This document shows, in pieces, positions 36,000 through 48,124 of a stretch of DNA of 64,000 bases. Made by a program: the position numbers and the translations under genes. The notes beneath the pieces are model-generated. The model did not search any database. It saw only the letters and a program-made list of their open reading frames with translations, and was not told the DNA's origin. Every line of letters begins with the position of its first letter. Position 1 is the stretch's first letter. Origin of the DNA: Marisa cornuarietis (lineage: Eukaryota > Mollusca > Gastropoda > Architaenioglossa > Ampullariidae); assembly GCA_004794655.1 (NCBI GenBank), contig SMMW01000042.1, positions 2,790,001-2,854,000 on the forward strand, in the 5' to 3' direction.

Positions 36000-36725
36000 C
36001 GCCCGTCGGATCTTGATCCCCTCCCTGGTAATGAAGAGAGCTTTTGTCGCTAGGTTCTTCTTGGCGCCCCAGAGCTTCTCTTCCAGTGTGGCCACAGCTC
36101 TTTCTGCATCTGTGTAAAAGGCATAACTGCCCAGGGGTATGTCGGCCTACTTCTTCCTGGGAGTTTTTGGTGTATGACATCCCAAGGCGCTCTAGATGTG
36201 CATTTAGTCAAAAGTGTCCAGTGCACAGGAGGAAGATGATGGTCTGTTGGCGTTTCAGAACATTTGGTCGTCAGGTGGTGGGTTTTCACTTACCCACCGG
36301 CCTTTGAAGGGAAGCTTAACTAGGGCCTTGGCTTTGCAGTATGGGACTGACTACTCCAGGGGTTGCAAGACCTGGCAGATCTATCCGCCTGCTCGTTTCC
36401 CGACAGGGATCCACTGGACAGCCACTCTCATATGCCGAGAGATGATGCTTGGGAGATGTGTGTCTCGTTCCAGCTACCCACTAGGAGACTGCAAGCTCTG
36501 GATGATGGATCTGCAGCCAATCAGAGGACGGGTGGAATTCCATGCTGACAAGTCTGAAAGCTTGCGATAGAGCAGTGAGACATACCCGGTAGCTAGAAGA
36601 TGAAGATACAGCAGGTAGCAACCTTGAGGTAGAGCATCCATATGAGTGGTGTATAAAGATTCCACTTTCCCCACTATGGATGGCAGCATCAGAGGATCCA
36701 TCTGTGTAGACTTCGGTCCAAGTTG
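36000..36725 (-). mobile_element. Jockey-like LINE, RNase H and C-terminal fragment
   Basis: On the minus strand, 36720 downward reads TEVYTDGSSDAAIHSGESG, the RNase H start (TDGS motif). It continues to VQWIP and SGNEQADRSAR near 36400, then CTGHF and LNAHLERLG and a cysteine/leucine-rich tail to about 36000. Several frameshifts occur. It abuts the oppositely oriented RT fragment at 35820-35990. Confidence 0.8.
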
Positions 36726-38124
36726 ATGAATAAAAATTCTAATGCAACATTTCCAGGGTTAGGGACACAAGAAGGGATTTTTTTTCTTGTTGGTTAGGTA
36801 TCCAGAAATTTCCGTTTTTCCTGGAAAAGATTTCTCTCATCCAGAGCTCATAAAGTAATACCATTCCATTCTACACTTATTTTCCCTTACATCTTTGAAT
36901 GTTTTATGATTGGGTAAAGCTTTGCTGCCTTAAGCAGGAAGAACAATCGCCCCCTCTCGGCAGTCCCAGTCCAGGGACGCTACGAGACTTCTTGAATGCT
37001 TGTTCACCTGACTACGCACGTACACTTTTACACTACACAGTGGTAGGCGCAGGGAAGAATAATGCCATGAACACCACCCTGGTGCAAAGCATTATTCCTG
37101 ACTGACATTTTTTTTCCGAGGACGGCAACTTACGCTGACCTTGACGTCGAACTTCTACCTCTCATAGGTTCTGGTCCCGTAGTCCTTGGAGTTTCTACGA
37201 CAGCTGGCGTTCCGTTGTCGCTGACTGGCCCCACGTGACAAGATTTCAGCTTTCTCCTCAGTATACTGGCTCAAGTCTCGGTCTCGAAGAAAAGTACCTT
37301 GGCATTGAAAGAAGCTGACTATATGTAGCCTCCACTACAAAGAACTCTGACCAAGTGCACTGTGTGCATTCTGATTGACGTCATGCCGAAAAGTGTCATG
37401 CCAATTTCTTGTTCCCTTGAACTTCATACACATACAACCAGCATCATTCAACCAATTAACTAGTCAGCTCGAACAAGAGGAAGACACCCCGTGTGATCAT
37501 GACTAGCCCTAGCCCTAGCCCCGCCTACAGGTCTCCTGTCTAACCAGGTGCCCCGAGCCCTCAAATGCTTACTCTGTCAAGCCGGTCCATCTATCTCACC
37601 TCTGTTTTCACTTGTCTCACTCTAGGCACGTAAGGCCTTCTACCCTGCATAATGTTTCCCCCAAAACCCTTTTAATCACCTAAGAGGTCTATAGAAGGGG
37701 ATACATGGTCAGTTTTAGTCTAGACCTTAAATTGTGGGCGATTTTCGAGTTCCACTTGACATTTAATGTTGGCATGTCTTGGTAATTGTTGTCTTCGTTA
37801 AGTATTAGGCTTTATTCTTTTTTTTATTCTTTCACACTGTGCCATTCCCTCCTCTATTTTGCATTTCTTCTCGATCCAGTTTTCCTTGGGTACCTTCATC
37901 ACCTTCCTGGTATGGCTGTTCGTTTGTTTGTACTTTCATAGCTGCTTCGCGGTTGGTCTTCTCTCTTTTTTAGGGTCCTTCGTCACCTACAGTTGTTTCT
38001 TCTTCTGCCTCTCTCACTAGCACCTATCTGGCTGCTGATGCACCTTTTTGACATTACAGCAAAAGTCTCCACATCACAATCGACCATGTGGATGACAGCG
38101 AATTTACTTACAACTAAGGCCTTA
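36726..38124. other. Intergenic DNA, nothing recognised
   Basis: No coding signal is identified. A short ccctagccctagcccc run near 37508 is too brief to call a telomere-like array. Confidence 0.4.
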
Positions 38125-38664
38125 AAGACCAACCTGCATGGTTTTCGTTTTTTGCAGATATCTGTAGATATAGGCGATATAAACCTAACCTGTACATTTC
38201 AGCCTCAAAACCCATCCGTTAATTATCCGCACCTGCGATCAATGAGCGTCGCTAGCGGTGTACTACGTCACAGTTCGGATGAGATTATTCGGACGTTGAA
38301 AGTCTGCATTTCTCATGCTAAAGTAGCAGTGTTATTTAGAACCACGAGAAATGCAGACTTTCAGCATCCGAATAACCCGAAATGTCGCTCATTCTCTCTC
38401 TCTCGGTTTGGAATTGACGGCTGACAATGTTGTGAATGGTGCACTAGCATGACGTAGTACACTGTTAACGGCGCTTGTTGATCGCAGGTGCGTATCGTAG
38501 CAGATAATTAATTAACGGATGGGTTTTGGAGGCTAAAATTTACATGTTAGTTTTGGAGGCTAAAATGTACAGGTTAGTTTTGGAGGCTAAAATTTACAGG
38601 TTAGTTTTATATCGCCTATATCTACAGATGTCTGGAAAAAATGCAAACCATTCAGGTTGGTCTT
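38125..38664. mobile_element. Fold-back (long inverted-repeat) element, about 540 bp
   Basis: The arms are near-complete inverse copies. The left has tctgtagatataggcgatat, then aacccatccgttaatt, then cacctgcgatcaa, then gacgttgaaagtctgcattt. The right has the inverses in reverse order. The right arm has a triplicated 26-bp module (gttagttttggaggctaaaa). The outer ends match through aagaccaacctg and its inverse at 38653-38664. The loop is short, near 38330-38350. The 143-codon frame here is palindrome sequence and not a convincing gene. Confidence 0.85.
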
Positions 38665-39214
38665 GTGTCGTCGGTTGCTCCTAGACTATATTTACCGCTC
38701 CTTCCCACTTCAGGTATGCCTTTTGGCCGATTTTTGTATTCCAGTCGCGGAGTACGAAAGAATGTCCTTTCTCGCTGCTCCCTTTATATCCTATTCCAAT
38801 TGGTCGTAGAGTTCCTCTACTTCGTTGTTTCCATGAGTTTGTTATGGTCCTGTCTCTGGGCTTGTACTCATGGTGGCGCCTATTTCTTTACCAAGGAAGA
38901 CCACAGTCGATATACATAGAGTAGGATATCAACTAGGTGAAGCAGACGATGTGGCGCAGACAATTTTTATCAGTGCACCTTCTGTTGCTCTGTTTTTATG
39001 ACTGAAATTTTTCACGTAACATTTTCAAAGATTTTTTTTAAAGTGTAGCACATGTGAGAAGGACGGGAGCTGGTGACAATATGGCTACGTTAAGTACAGA
39101 GGATTTTGTGTTAAAAGAGAAAATGAAGGCTCTGCGGTATTTCTGGAGATTGTTACATAGATACAACAGACGACTCAGATTGTCAGAATATTTGCATGAT
39201 CACAAATCGTGTCC
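38665..39214. other. Intergenic DNA, nothing recognised
   Basis: The open frame at 38641-38919 partly overlaps the fold-back end and has no known domain. Confidence 0.35.
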
Positions 39215-39500
39215 GTGAAGTAGAAGTCGGGCGGGGCTGCGAGTGATGCTAGGGGAGTGTTGATGGGCTCCACTTTTATGGAAAGTTATCTCTGCCTTTT
39301 AAATTATGGTTCAAACACTTTCTGTCGACCGTACAGAAGCACTTTCTCTGCTGTAGATTTATCAGTCATCAGCCTCACATTGTTACTGAATTGTGCATGA
39401 CGACCTATGTGGCAGTGATCACATTCACATAATTATAAAATTGGTAACTACCCTGGAGCAGGATACTCTTTTTCCCAGGTGGGTGGAACCTGTCCGAGTT
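39215..39500 (+). mobile_element. Jockey-like LINE, endonuclease fragment
   Basis: Shared strings with the better-preserved element at 52270-54570 are ttttatggaa, tctgccttttaaat, ctgtagatttatcagtc, gcagtgatcacattc and ccctggagcaggatactc. The reading frame is broken throughout. Confidence 0.65.
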
Positions 39501-39639
39501 TTAGACAGATTCTGGTAGGTGGAAGATAATATAAATATATTCTTTAAATTTCAGCACCCGGTTTATTTATTATACAATTTTCAAGTTGGCGATTTGCACC
39601 TATAGTCAGCAAGTACTGCAAAATTTCGCTCCCGCGCGC

Positions 39640-40090
39640 CAATAACGCGTGACATCACAGCCGGTGGCGTCCACGCTGTCTCGGTAAGAATGTAATGGCC
39701 AGAAGGAATACATCGGGTTCATCAGAAAATCTTTATTTATCGTGCTCGTGTAGCGAAGAAAAGTGTGAAACACTGTTCTCAAGCCTTGAAGGTATTAAAA
39801 ATTTCGTTTGAACCTGATGATTGTGAAAGTTCAAAACCCCAAGCACAGTATGCTCAGTCAGCACACATAGTAAGCATGTTTCATATTCGTTCCTGCAAGT
39901 TGCAGGTGAACATTACAATTTGTTTGTCCGTTTACTTACGTATTTTCAAAAAAAGCCTCAATTGTGAAAATGTACCATTGGGGCTGTTTGCACGTTTATA
40001 TCGTCATAGCTGCTCATACCGTTGTTGGTGTAAAATAACAGTAGAACAAAGAGAGACTTCTCCCCGCACAAATTAATAAAAAAAAAAGGA
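39640..40090 (+). other. Possible first coding exon of an unrecognised gene
   Basis: GC-rich, promoter-like sequence (cgctcccgcgcgccaataa) is followed by an ATG at 39695. It opens 38 codons: MARRNTSGSSENLYL, then CSCSEEKCETLFSS with four closely spaced cysteines. A donor-like GAAG|GTATTA occurs at 39791/39792. A frame one shift away continues with EPDDCESSKPQAQ to about 40076. I do not recognise the protein and see no linked second exon, so it may equally be chance or a transposon-derived fragment. Confidence 0.22.
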
Positions 40091-40429
40091 AAAGTAGAGA
40101 TATTTTCTGGTATGTTGTTGCAGAAATTCCTTATCATTTAATGTGTGCAAGTTACTAACAACATTGTGTCACCGGTCACAGCTATAATACTGTGGCTTGA
40201 AAAGTTGAATTTGAAGTACATTTATCGAGGTAACTTCGTGTGTTCGTTCTTATTTAATTTCTCTAAATTTTTGTTTCTTCTTGCGAGTTCATCTTCGAGG
40301 TATTAATAAGCGATATGAAAAAGTCTTTTGAACGTGATATGTGTCACCAGGGATATGTACAAATTATACTTGGTAGTGAACCTGATCTTACGGCTATGCC
40401 ATATCCCATCTAGCTTAGCCACCACCGCT

Positions 40430-41430
40430 GTTGGTGTTGCAATCCTATGACAATATCTGGCGTGGAGCTGCCGTCTTTTTAGAGGATGGCTTCCAAGAAC
40501 TTGAAGCTGCTTACCTCTTCGACCTGAGCCTCGGCCATATAGATCTCTGCTTTGCTGATGTTCTTGATAATAAGTTTGCTCTTTTCAATGCTGGTCTCCA
40601 TTCCTTGACAGTGGCACCTCTTTGATGTTTCCATTAGTCCACCAGGTTCAGCGCGGCAGATTGTTCTCCAGCTGTGGCCTTGAAGACTTCTGCATCGTTT
40701 GAGTCAAACTGAATTCGGGGGTGGGGGTGGGGGTGGGGAGGAGGTGTTCAGCTTCAGGATCCTCAAAACAGACTCAGGGTCGCTACCTATGTCAGCGCCT
40801 GGGTACATTCTTGTCTTGGCCTCGTTGATGCTGGATTTGAAGCGTCTCGGCAGCATGATATAATCGATTTGATTACGGACCAACCTGTCTGGTGAGTGCC
40901 ACGTGGCCGTCCTTGATTTCTTGTGGACGCTGTAAAGTGTTGGCTAAGGTGAGTCTCTGGCTTTGCGCAAATTGTAGGTCTGATGTCCCTGTCATTGGTT
41001 TCGTCAAATTTGCCCACCGTTTCTCCCTATTGCTGGTAGGCGTCTGGGCCAACCGTGGCGTTCAGAGTACAAAGAGGATGTCCTTTTTCGGAACTGCCTT
41101 CACAACCTTGTCTATTTGTTGGTAAAACTCCTCCGCCATTTTTTGTCTTCATTCGTGGACGTCGGAGCGTATACTTGGACAAAGGTAACATTGTGGGGCT
41201 TAGCTGTGACATGTATGGCGATCAGCTTGCTGGATACGGGTGTACAGCTGATAGCTTCGGCTAGCTTACTGTGCACGAGGAAGCCCACGCCATACTCATG
41301 CCTGGCGTCCTCCCCGCTGTACTACAGTTTGTTGCCGTCGTTCGTTGTTTGTTTTTTCTTTTTTCTCAAATCCTGTCCATCTGACCTCCGCCAGTCCCAC
41401 AATGTCCCACCGGTACCGTTTTAGTTTTGG
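40430..41430 (-). mobile_element. LINE with endonuclease and RT remnants, internal deletion
   Basis: On the minus strand, 41210-41030 carries an AP-endonuclease-type segment (GRTLNATVG-like, from LGDFNATVG). Next come TNDRDIRP and the continuation to CRDASNP and RMYPGADIGSD-like text near 40790. After about 40700 the frame jumps directly to a late RT palm/thumb stretch (AEAQVEEVSSFKFL at about 40540-40500). The RT fingers and catalytic FADD are missing, apart from a degenerate trace near 40680. It is a dead copy of a non-LTR family, probably RTE-like. Confidence 0.75.
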
Positions 41431-43139
41431 GTGAGTTTTTTTTTCTTTTTAGCTTTCTTTTTCTGTCGACTGCTATATCTCAGTATAACTGTTATGATCT
41501 ACTTGGTCTGTTTTTGATGATGTACTATTTATTTTGAATTCGTATGGTAGTGTGGAATGTGGCACGTGCGCACAGGCAGCATGACCGGGTGGTGACTCTG
41601 TGACCCACAGGCACGCGCGCACAGGTTCCAGAAACAATCGGGTCGACAGGAAACAGTTAAATTGGGACGTGCACCAAGAAGTTTAAGGATTTGTTCTCTT
41701 GTGTATTCTTCGCCTTTGCTGGAACCATGAACGGGCTTAGAAGTAAAAGAACTAGAAACCCACGACAGTGTTGATTTGTGTTCGTTATTGTGAGATTGGA
41801 CAAGCAACCCCTTCAACCCTGTTACATTCGAATTTCGACTTTTTGCGCATTGAATCTATTTTGCAGTTGAGAAATGTGCTATATAAATCAACTTTGATTA
41901 ACATTATATGAAGAGGTGTCAATGTTCGGGTATTCATTTAGTTTGTTGCACCAAAACCACTGTATGTCGTTGGGTGTGAACCCCACTTGTAAAGACTCTT
42001 GATGCTTAGTATTCAAAACGTAGTGGATTGACGACCTGCCTACTGACCTCTCCCCTCTGCGCACATCTGCGTAAGTTTCTGTGTGCGTCACTATGCGTAA
42101 TCAAGACCAAGAATATACCCAAATAGCGACATATCGATCTGCATGTTCATTGAATACGAACTTTCGACTAAAGAATTAATGGAGATTGTCATTTAAAGTC
42201 TAGACTATATTACTAGTCAGCTTTAAGTGGAAAAGATATTTGTCACATCACCCAGACTAGTATTTTGAGAGGACGATGTGGTCTTACTTGGGAGGATTAG
42301 ACTCAGGTTGTGGGGAAATACAGCTGGGCGAGATGGTCTTGGGGCAAAATGGCCCGCCCTCCTTTAAGAATAAAGAAGATACAATTGCTTATATGTAAGA
42401 CATATATCTTTCTAAATTAACCATGCAATATACATTTCGTATATACGATTGTTTTCATCATCGTCGCCCGTGATAAAACTAAGGCAAAAACTACTATATA
42501 TATATAGTTTTGTGTATATACCTTCTCGTCAGTAATATTTTTATACAAATCAAACAGGAAAACGTAACGCAACTAATGAATATAGTGTGTAAAAGCTGCC
42601 CTTCAGATAAGAGTAATAGGTTTCTGAGAAAACCACACAAAAAATTCTTTAGTAAGATAACTTTTAGAAAAGGCACATCCATTTCTGCACTTTTCCGTCC
42701 TTTAAAGTGTCCCGCTTTTTTTGAGGGACACCATGACATGAAAGGTGCATCAACGTTTTGTCTGAAAATTCAACGAGGCTCTCTTTGGTATCGTTGATTT
42801 CTGGTTGATGTTACTTCGGCGTTATTACTTCCTTAACATATTAATCAATCTTCTAATGTGCATTATAAGTGATGGACTAAAAGAAACAACAATTAAGGGT
42901 ATTCTAGTATTAGTTCCAATAAAGCACAATGACAGAGACTTTAATAAAGCCATACGTGTGTATGATTTTTAAATTTTAATACAAAGCAGGATATTTCAAT
43001 TTTAGTTGGTAATTATATGTACTTGCATAATGTTCTTGATAAATTTTGTTTCAAACATTTCATTTAATGATTATCTACGTACTATATAGAAATTTTTGTA
43101 TCGCTTGCATACGGTCTAGGCAATATTGGCATGTCGTTT
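41431..43139. other. Intergenic DNA upstream of CTDSPL2
   Basis: A possible LINE-type tail (ttgagaaatgtgctatata) lies at 41865-41905. Otherwise nothing is recognised. Overlapping open frames at 42494-42797 on both strands lack domains. Confidence 0.4.
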
Positions 43140-43278
43140 GCATCCTTTCCCGAACCCCGGAGATCCAAGGCCACAGGCACTTACTGGCGTTAAATGAGTA
43201 ATGCGCATGCGCAAGTCACGTCATCCGGGAGTTAAGTGCTTCGCGCGAAATGGAGTCGGAGTAAACATCGGAGCTGTG
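43140..43278 (+). promoter_or_regulatory. CTDSPL2: CTDSPL2 promoter and probable non-coding first exon
   Basis: A perfect NRF1-type palindrome, TGCGCATGCGCA, lies at 43202-43213. It is followed by a CRE-like TCACGTCA at 43216-43223 and a CpG-rich stretch ending in a donor, GTG|GTAAGT at 43279. This is the layout of a TATA-less housekeeping promoter with a short 5' UTR exon. A four-codon upstream frame (ATG at 43250, stop at 43262) would lie in the UTR. Assignment to CTDSPL2 is inferred from strand, position and the absence of another gene; the first coding exon is 13.8 kb away. Confidence 0.6.
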
Positions 43279-46200
43279 GTAAGTGAATTTCTCAGCTTTT
43301 TAAACTCTCATTTACTTTCGAAACACGAGTTTTTCGTTCTGAGGACACATGAAATATTATTAAGAAACATTTTCAGCTGTTTTGACCTGCACTTGCTGCA
43401 CGCGATGTCAATTTGAATGAGTTCGTCCCAGAGTGACTGGTTTTGGCAACTTGCCATCACTTGCTTTCGACAGGTTTGTCGGGCGCTCGCAAGTTGCCAG
43501 TGGATCGAAGCAGAAACGCATCGATTAGTGTCCTTGGGCTATTGATAGAAATGATCTTACTGGCTGCAGCTAAAAACAGCGAAAAGTAACTTGCCACTTT
43601 CCTACAAAACGTCTAGCATACCAAATACCGACTGTTGTAGAATGACCACATTTGAAAGTGTGCAGCTTTGCGGTTAACGGTACTCGCGAAAAACCACGAG
43701 ACCTCTAAACACGCCTACGTCACGCGATTGCTGCGTTCAGACTGCAGTACTACAGCGGGCGGCGACTTGCATTTTCCTTCAGACACTGTCCGTGTAGGGT
43801 TAGCATGTGTGAGGGCACGCTGCTGTTGAAACTGTTGCAGGTGACCTAATTTTGTCTCCCACACACGACTAGCTAGGTCTGGACCTATCACAGAAGAGAT
43901 GATCTTCAGAACTAGACTTATACTGGATTAGGATACTTGGCAAAACATTCATATAGAAACATGCTTGAATTATCATATCTCGACTTTTTTAAAAACCGTA
44001 AAACGATATTTTTCTAGTTATAACAATCATGACCAAGAAAATGCAGATTTTTACTCTCAAAAGAAAAATTATGTAAGTTGTGTTAAGTAGGATTTCCGTC
44101 ACACTTGTTTCGCCGCAGTTGTTGATAGAAACTGCACAGTTTTTCTTCTGCTCCATTATTTATATAGCTTGATACATTTAAATTTACCTGTAAGATATAT
44201 ATATTTTTAATAGTTTTACTGCTACTGAAATTTACACACCACACAAAGAGGGATGATTAAAAAAACCTAGGTTATGAATTCTTGCAACACCTTAGCTGAT
44301 TATGTCAGCCTGTGATGGCTAGGCATGACTCAAGCTGGAGATGGTTATTTTTAACACTCAGCATCCTGTTAACTCTTATTGATCAGTAAAAAACATTTCA
44401 TTATGAAGGAGACTTCTAGAAAAGTATTCAGAAATAGACAAGCGACCATTGCGATACCTTTCATGGTGGTACATGATCCACATTTACAAGGCTTGACACC
44501 TTTTACCCCACACTCAGGTACATTAGTACAAATGGATTTGTATGTGCATGCAAACATATTTTTTTTCAGCAGCTGATTAAGTGTCCTAGATAAAGTTTTT
44601 TTTTTTTATTAAAAAAAGCAAATAGGAAGCTGTTTTTCACCAGATCACAGCCTTTCTTTCATGCAAACTTGCGTGTGATATACAAACGCATGCACAATCA
44701 CTTATGTGCGCTTGCTTTGGCGCAGCCAGACTGCACATTTTGACAGTAGAAACCACAGCCATGAGCCTAGTGGGGGAGAGGCTAAAAATAGAATCTGAAT
44801 CTTGCTTATGCAATGTTGATAACGACCAGCCAGAGTGAGACTGGTCGACTTGCCACCAGCCTGGGTTGCCCAGGCATGCATTGAAGAAATGTGGCCTGTG
44901 CACAACATCTTGGTCTCAGTAAAGGTAGCTGTTTCTTCGTTAGGTGCAATGTCTGACTGGTGTTTGCTTAACTGAAAGAAACAGCACCACTGTGATACAG
45001 GTGTGCATGAGTGGGCACGTGTACATATGTAGTTTTTTCTTGTTAGCTACAGTATAGAAATAAGCTCATGCACACCATTTCCACTTTTAGTTTCTCACTT
45101 ACTGAGCAGGCAAAGGAGAATTGTAAATATAGTTTGTTAATGTACACTTTTTATCTTCTACTAGCACATTGACTTTACTCACATATGTTCTCCATCTAAT
45201 TAAAAAAAAGATGAATCCAGTAAGAAAACAACTCGAACTAGCCATGCTGGAGATCAAATACCCAGAGAAGTTAAAACACAGGTCTACACAGACATATTAG
45301 TCAGTTTCAAAGCTGTAGTTGAAAGCCATCATTCATACAGCAAACATCATCTGAAACAGAGCATAAGTATATCTATAAGTTGTCTTCATGCTGTCTGTTT
45401 TACCACAGAAACCATTAAATGCTGTAATGTTTTCTTGTAGCTTCAGATTTCAAAGGTGTATCACACTTTGTTTTAGTATTTTTTTGCACTGGTAGCACCT
45501 GTTTAGTGTTAGTACATAGGGTTATGATTGGCATGACCACTTCAGTCAAGACTCAAACGTTTGAAGCGGATATTGAAGGCTGTTAATACAGCAGCAGGGA
45601 AGACCTTCTAAACCAGGCTTGTTTCCGTAACAGGCACAAAATATACACCACTAGCTGCTTCTACCCCCATCCTACTCAACCCCTCTTTCTTATTCTGCTT
45701 CCCTCTATTATATTGCCTTCTTGTGATTTGATTGGGGATTCCATAAAATGGCATCATGCTTGCTTTAGAGCAAGGTTGGTGCAGACATTGCATTCTGATG
45801 TTAATTACTGTTTGCCAGCTAAAATGGATAGTGTTTCCATGTTTAACTTTTAGCTACTTGTTTTTAATTACTTCTGGGTTGATATAAGACAGGGCTAGTA
45901 TTTTTCATTGATATTTTATGGGAAATTCTGATTTTTAAAAGTACTCAGACTTCACTGTGTGTAGTGTCACGAATTGGTTCTACTTTTTTTTTTTGAAAGA
46001 TGAAATCAAAAGTGAAAGTAACTTGAATGTGTATTCTAAGGAAATACTGAGATTAACATTTGCAATATTTGCACTCCAAGAAACTAATTTTCTCAGAGTA
46101 GGTTTAGAATGATTTAAGTTTACCTTTTCCCTCCATTTTCTTTATGTTCTTTTCATTTTTTTAAAGGTTGCAATTGATTGATATGAAGCATTGATACAAT

Positions 46201-47854
46201 AATACCACATTTTAGCCATACTAACAGGAAAATACCAGACTGTTGTAAAATTAAGTGGCTGACATTGGTACATGCCTGTTCAGTAATATAAAAGAAAGCA
46301 AAGCATAATTTTAGTTTACAGTAGGTACCCCTAGCTAAATTTCAGTGATGCCAAGCTATTTTTTTATATAGCTCATATAGTTTCCAAGTTATGAATTCTT
46401 TAATATTTAAATTTCCAGGTACTTTTATTCTTGAAACTTAAAACTAATAAAAAGCAGATTTTGAAAGATTAGTACACCAACAATTAAGTATTAGACACTT
46501 AGAAATATTATCTAACAATAAACTGTTCTAATTTTTATCAGGACACATGCACAGAGAAAATTAATAGTAATATCACTTCAAAATTGGGATTTCCAGTAAA
46601 TGTCATTGCTGTAAATACTAAAACTTATCTACACCAAAATTCAAAAACAAAAACAAAAAAAACCTCTTTAAAGTGATGTAATTCTAGTTCTACAGATACA
46701 GAAAGGGTTTTGGTGATAATGTTGATATATCAGCTTCAGCAAATGTGCTCATTTTGTTCCACATTGCTTCAGACTGATATCAAAATATGTTGTGTTCTTT
46801 TGATTATGCTTTTCATAAAAGGATAGATTTTAATCACCAGGAGCAGTATAGTCTCTGAACAACAAACCTAATAGTTTTGTAGTTAAAAGAATTCTACATT
46901 ATCTTCTACTCAGTTTGTACTTTGCATCCTTCACGAATTGCTATCCAAAGTCACAAGATTTTTGGAATCAAATTAAAGCCTATTCTCTCCCCTGGAGGAT
47001 GAAATTGCCTATTTTTTAGATTATTTACTCTCACGGGGATCATTAATCACAAAAGTGGAAGTGTCCGACTACGGCTATGACCAACTTTTGATGCAGTGGG
47101 CCATAGGTAGTATAGTTCCAAGCCATTTTTTTCCCTATTTATTTTGCATCCAGTCATGAACCATGCTGTTTAACATTTTTTTTTTTCGTCCATGTAGTAA
47201 TGTTCAAAATGCAATAGCAAAAAATGCACATTGTGTTGGAAAAGGAGGGAATTTTTCACAACTATCACAATTGCAGCAGCTTTCTCAGTTTGGAAAACCT
47301 ACTTACAAAGAAATGATATTTCATTCCTTAAGTTTTGTCTGAATATGTTGATGTCACAGTTACCATATTACGTTAACCTCTGTAGTGTTATCAACAAAAT
47401 GCTTTTCTTGGCCGCTGCAGAGTAAGCAGTAGTCCGATACCTGAGTGGTGCATGAAACCAGAAGAAGTAAACACAGTGCAACATGTGTAAACCTAAGGGG
47501 AACTATGTTATAGAAATAACCTGATACACCACTTCTGCAGCTGCTGCTACTGCTGCTGTGCCAACTGACCAGATCAAACTTGTAGAACTCTACAGACCAC
47601 CTGGGTGCAAAACTTTTTAAGTTTTGTGGGTTTACACGTAATTTTAATGTAATTATCTTGACATCACTTCATTAGTGTGAGCTGGATATGCTAGCATTTA
47701 TTTCTGCCTTTAGTGAAATTAGAAATTAATATTTATGTAGAGTTTTATGTGCTTTTTCAGTAACAACTCATTCAGTATGGATGAAAAGTGATGCAATAGA
47801 ACATTTAGATAAGTAGTGATGGCATGAAGTACACTGTTCCAATATTCGCACCTA
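43279..47854 (+). other. CTDSPL2 first intron, 5' part
   Basis: AT-rich sequence with poly-T runs. Open frames are short and without domains on both strands (for example 44637-44908 minus). No exon or mobile element is recognised. Confidence 0.45.
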
Positions 47855-48082
47855 TTAATCTACTATAAAGACAACCGTCATTGACACTGTTTTAAAGTCC
47901 TTTTTTAATAAATAAATAAGCATATAAGTGATGTGATTTACAAGAAATACAGTTTTGTTTTCTTGTACTAAATTCAAATGAAAGATGGTAATTGTATGGA
48001 ATGGAGAACTCCTGTCATAAAAATAGGTTACAAGGCAGAAATTTAAAAACAATTATACATTATATACAAACATAAAATGCCA
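47855..48082 (+). repeat. Dispersed repeat R2, copy 2
   Basis: It matches 32481-32703 in order: ataaagacaaccgtcatt, actaaattcaaatgaaag, atggtaattgtatggaatgg, atacaaacataaaatgcc. It sits immediately before the Tigger-like terminal repeat at 48125, so it may be part of a larger older insertion. Confidence 0.6.
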
Positions 48083-48124
48083 ATGAAATATTTTATTAGA
48101 ATTCGCATTAGACTTAACATATTA

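Noticed and set aside
37508..37525. ccctagccctagcccc as a telomere-like array
   Set aside because: Only about three units, with the wrong motif for the usual metazoan TTAGGG repeat.
37993..38424. 143-codon frame at the fold-back element
   Set aside because: Most of it lies in one palindrome arm; there is no domain and no splice support.
38216..38480. Palindromic repeats considered as a CRISPR-like array
   Set aside because: They are two inverse arms plus a three-copy module in one arm; there are no regular repeats with unique spacers, and the genome is eukaryotic.
43201..43416. 71-codon frame starting in the CTDSPL2 promoter
   Set aside because: It begins within the NRF1 site and reads through a good splice donor at 43279. 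Joined to the next exon it would be out of frame with the conserved start at 57116.
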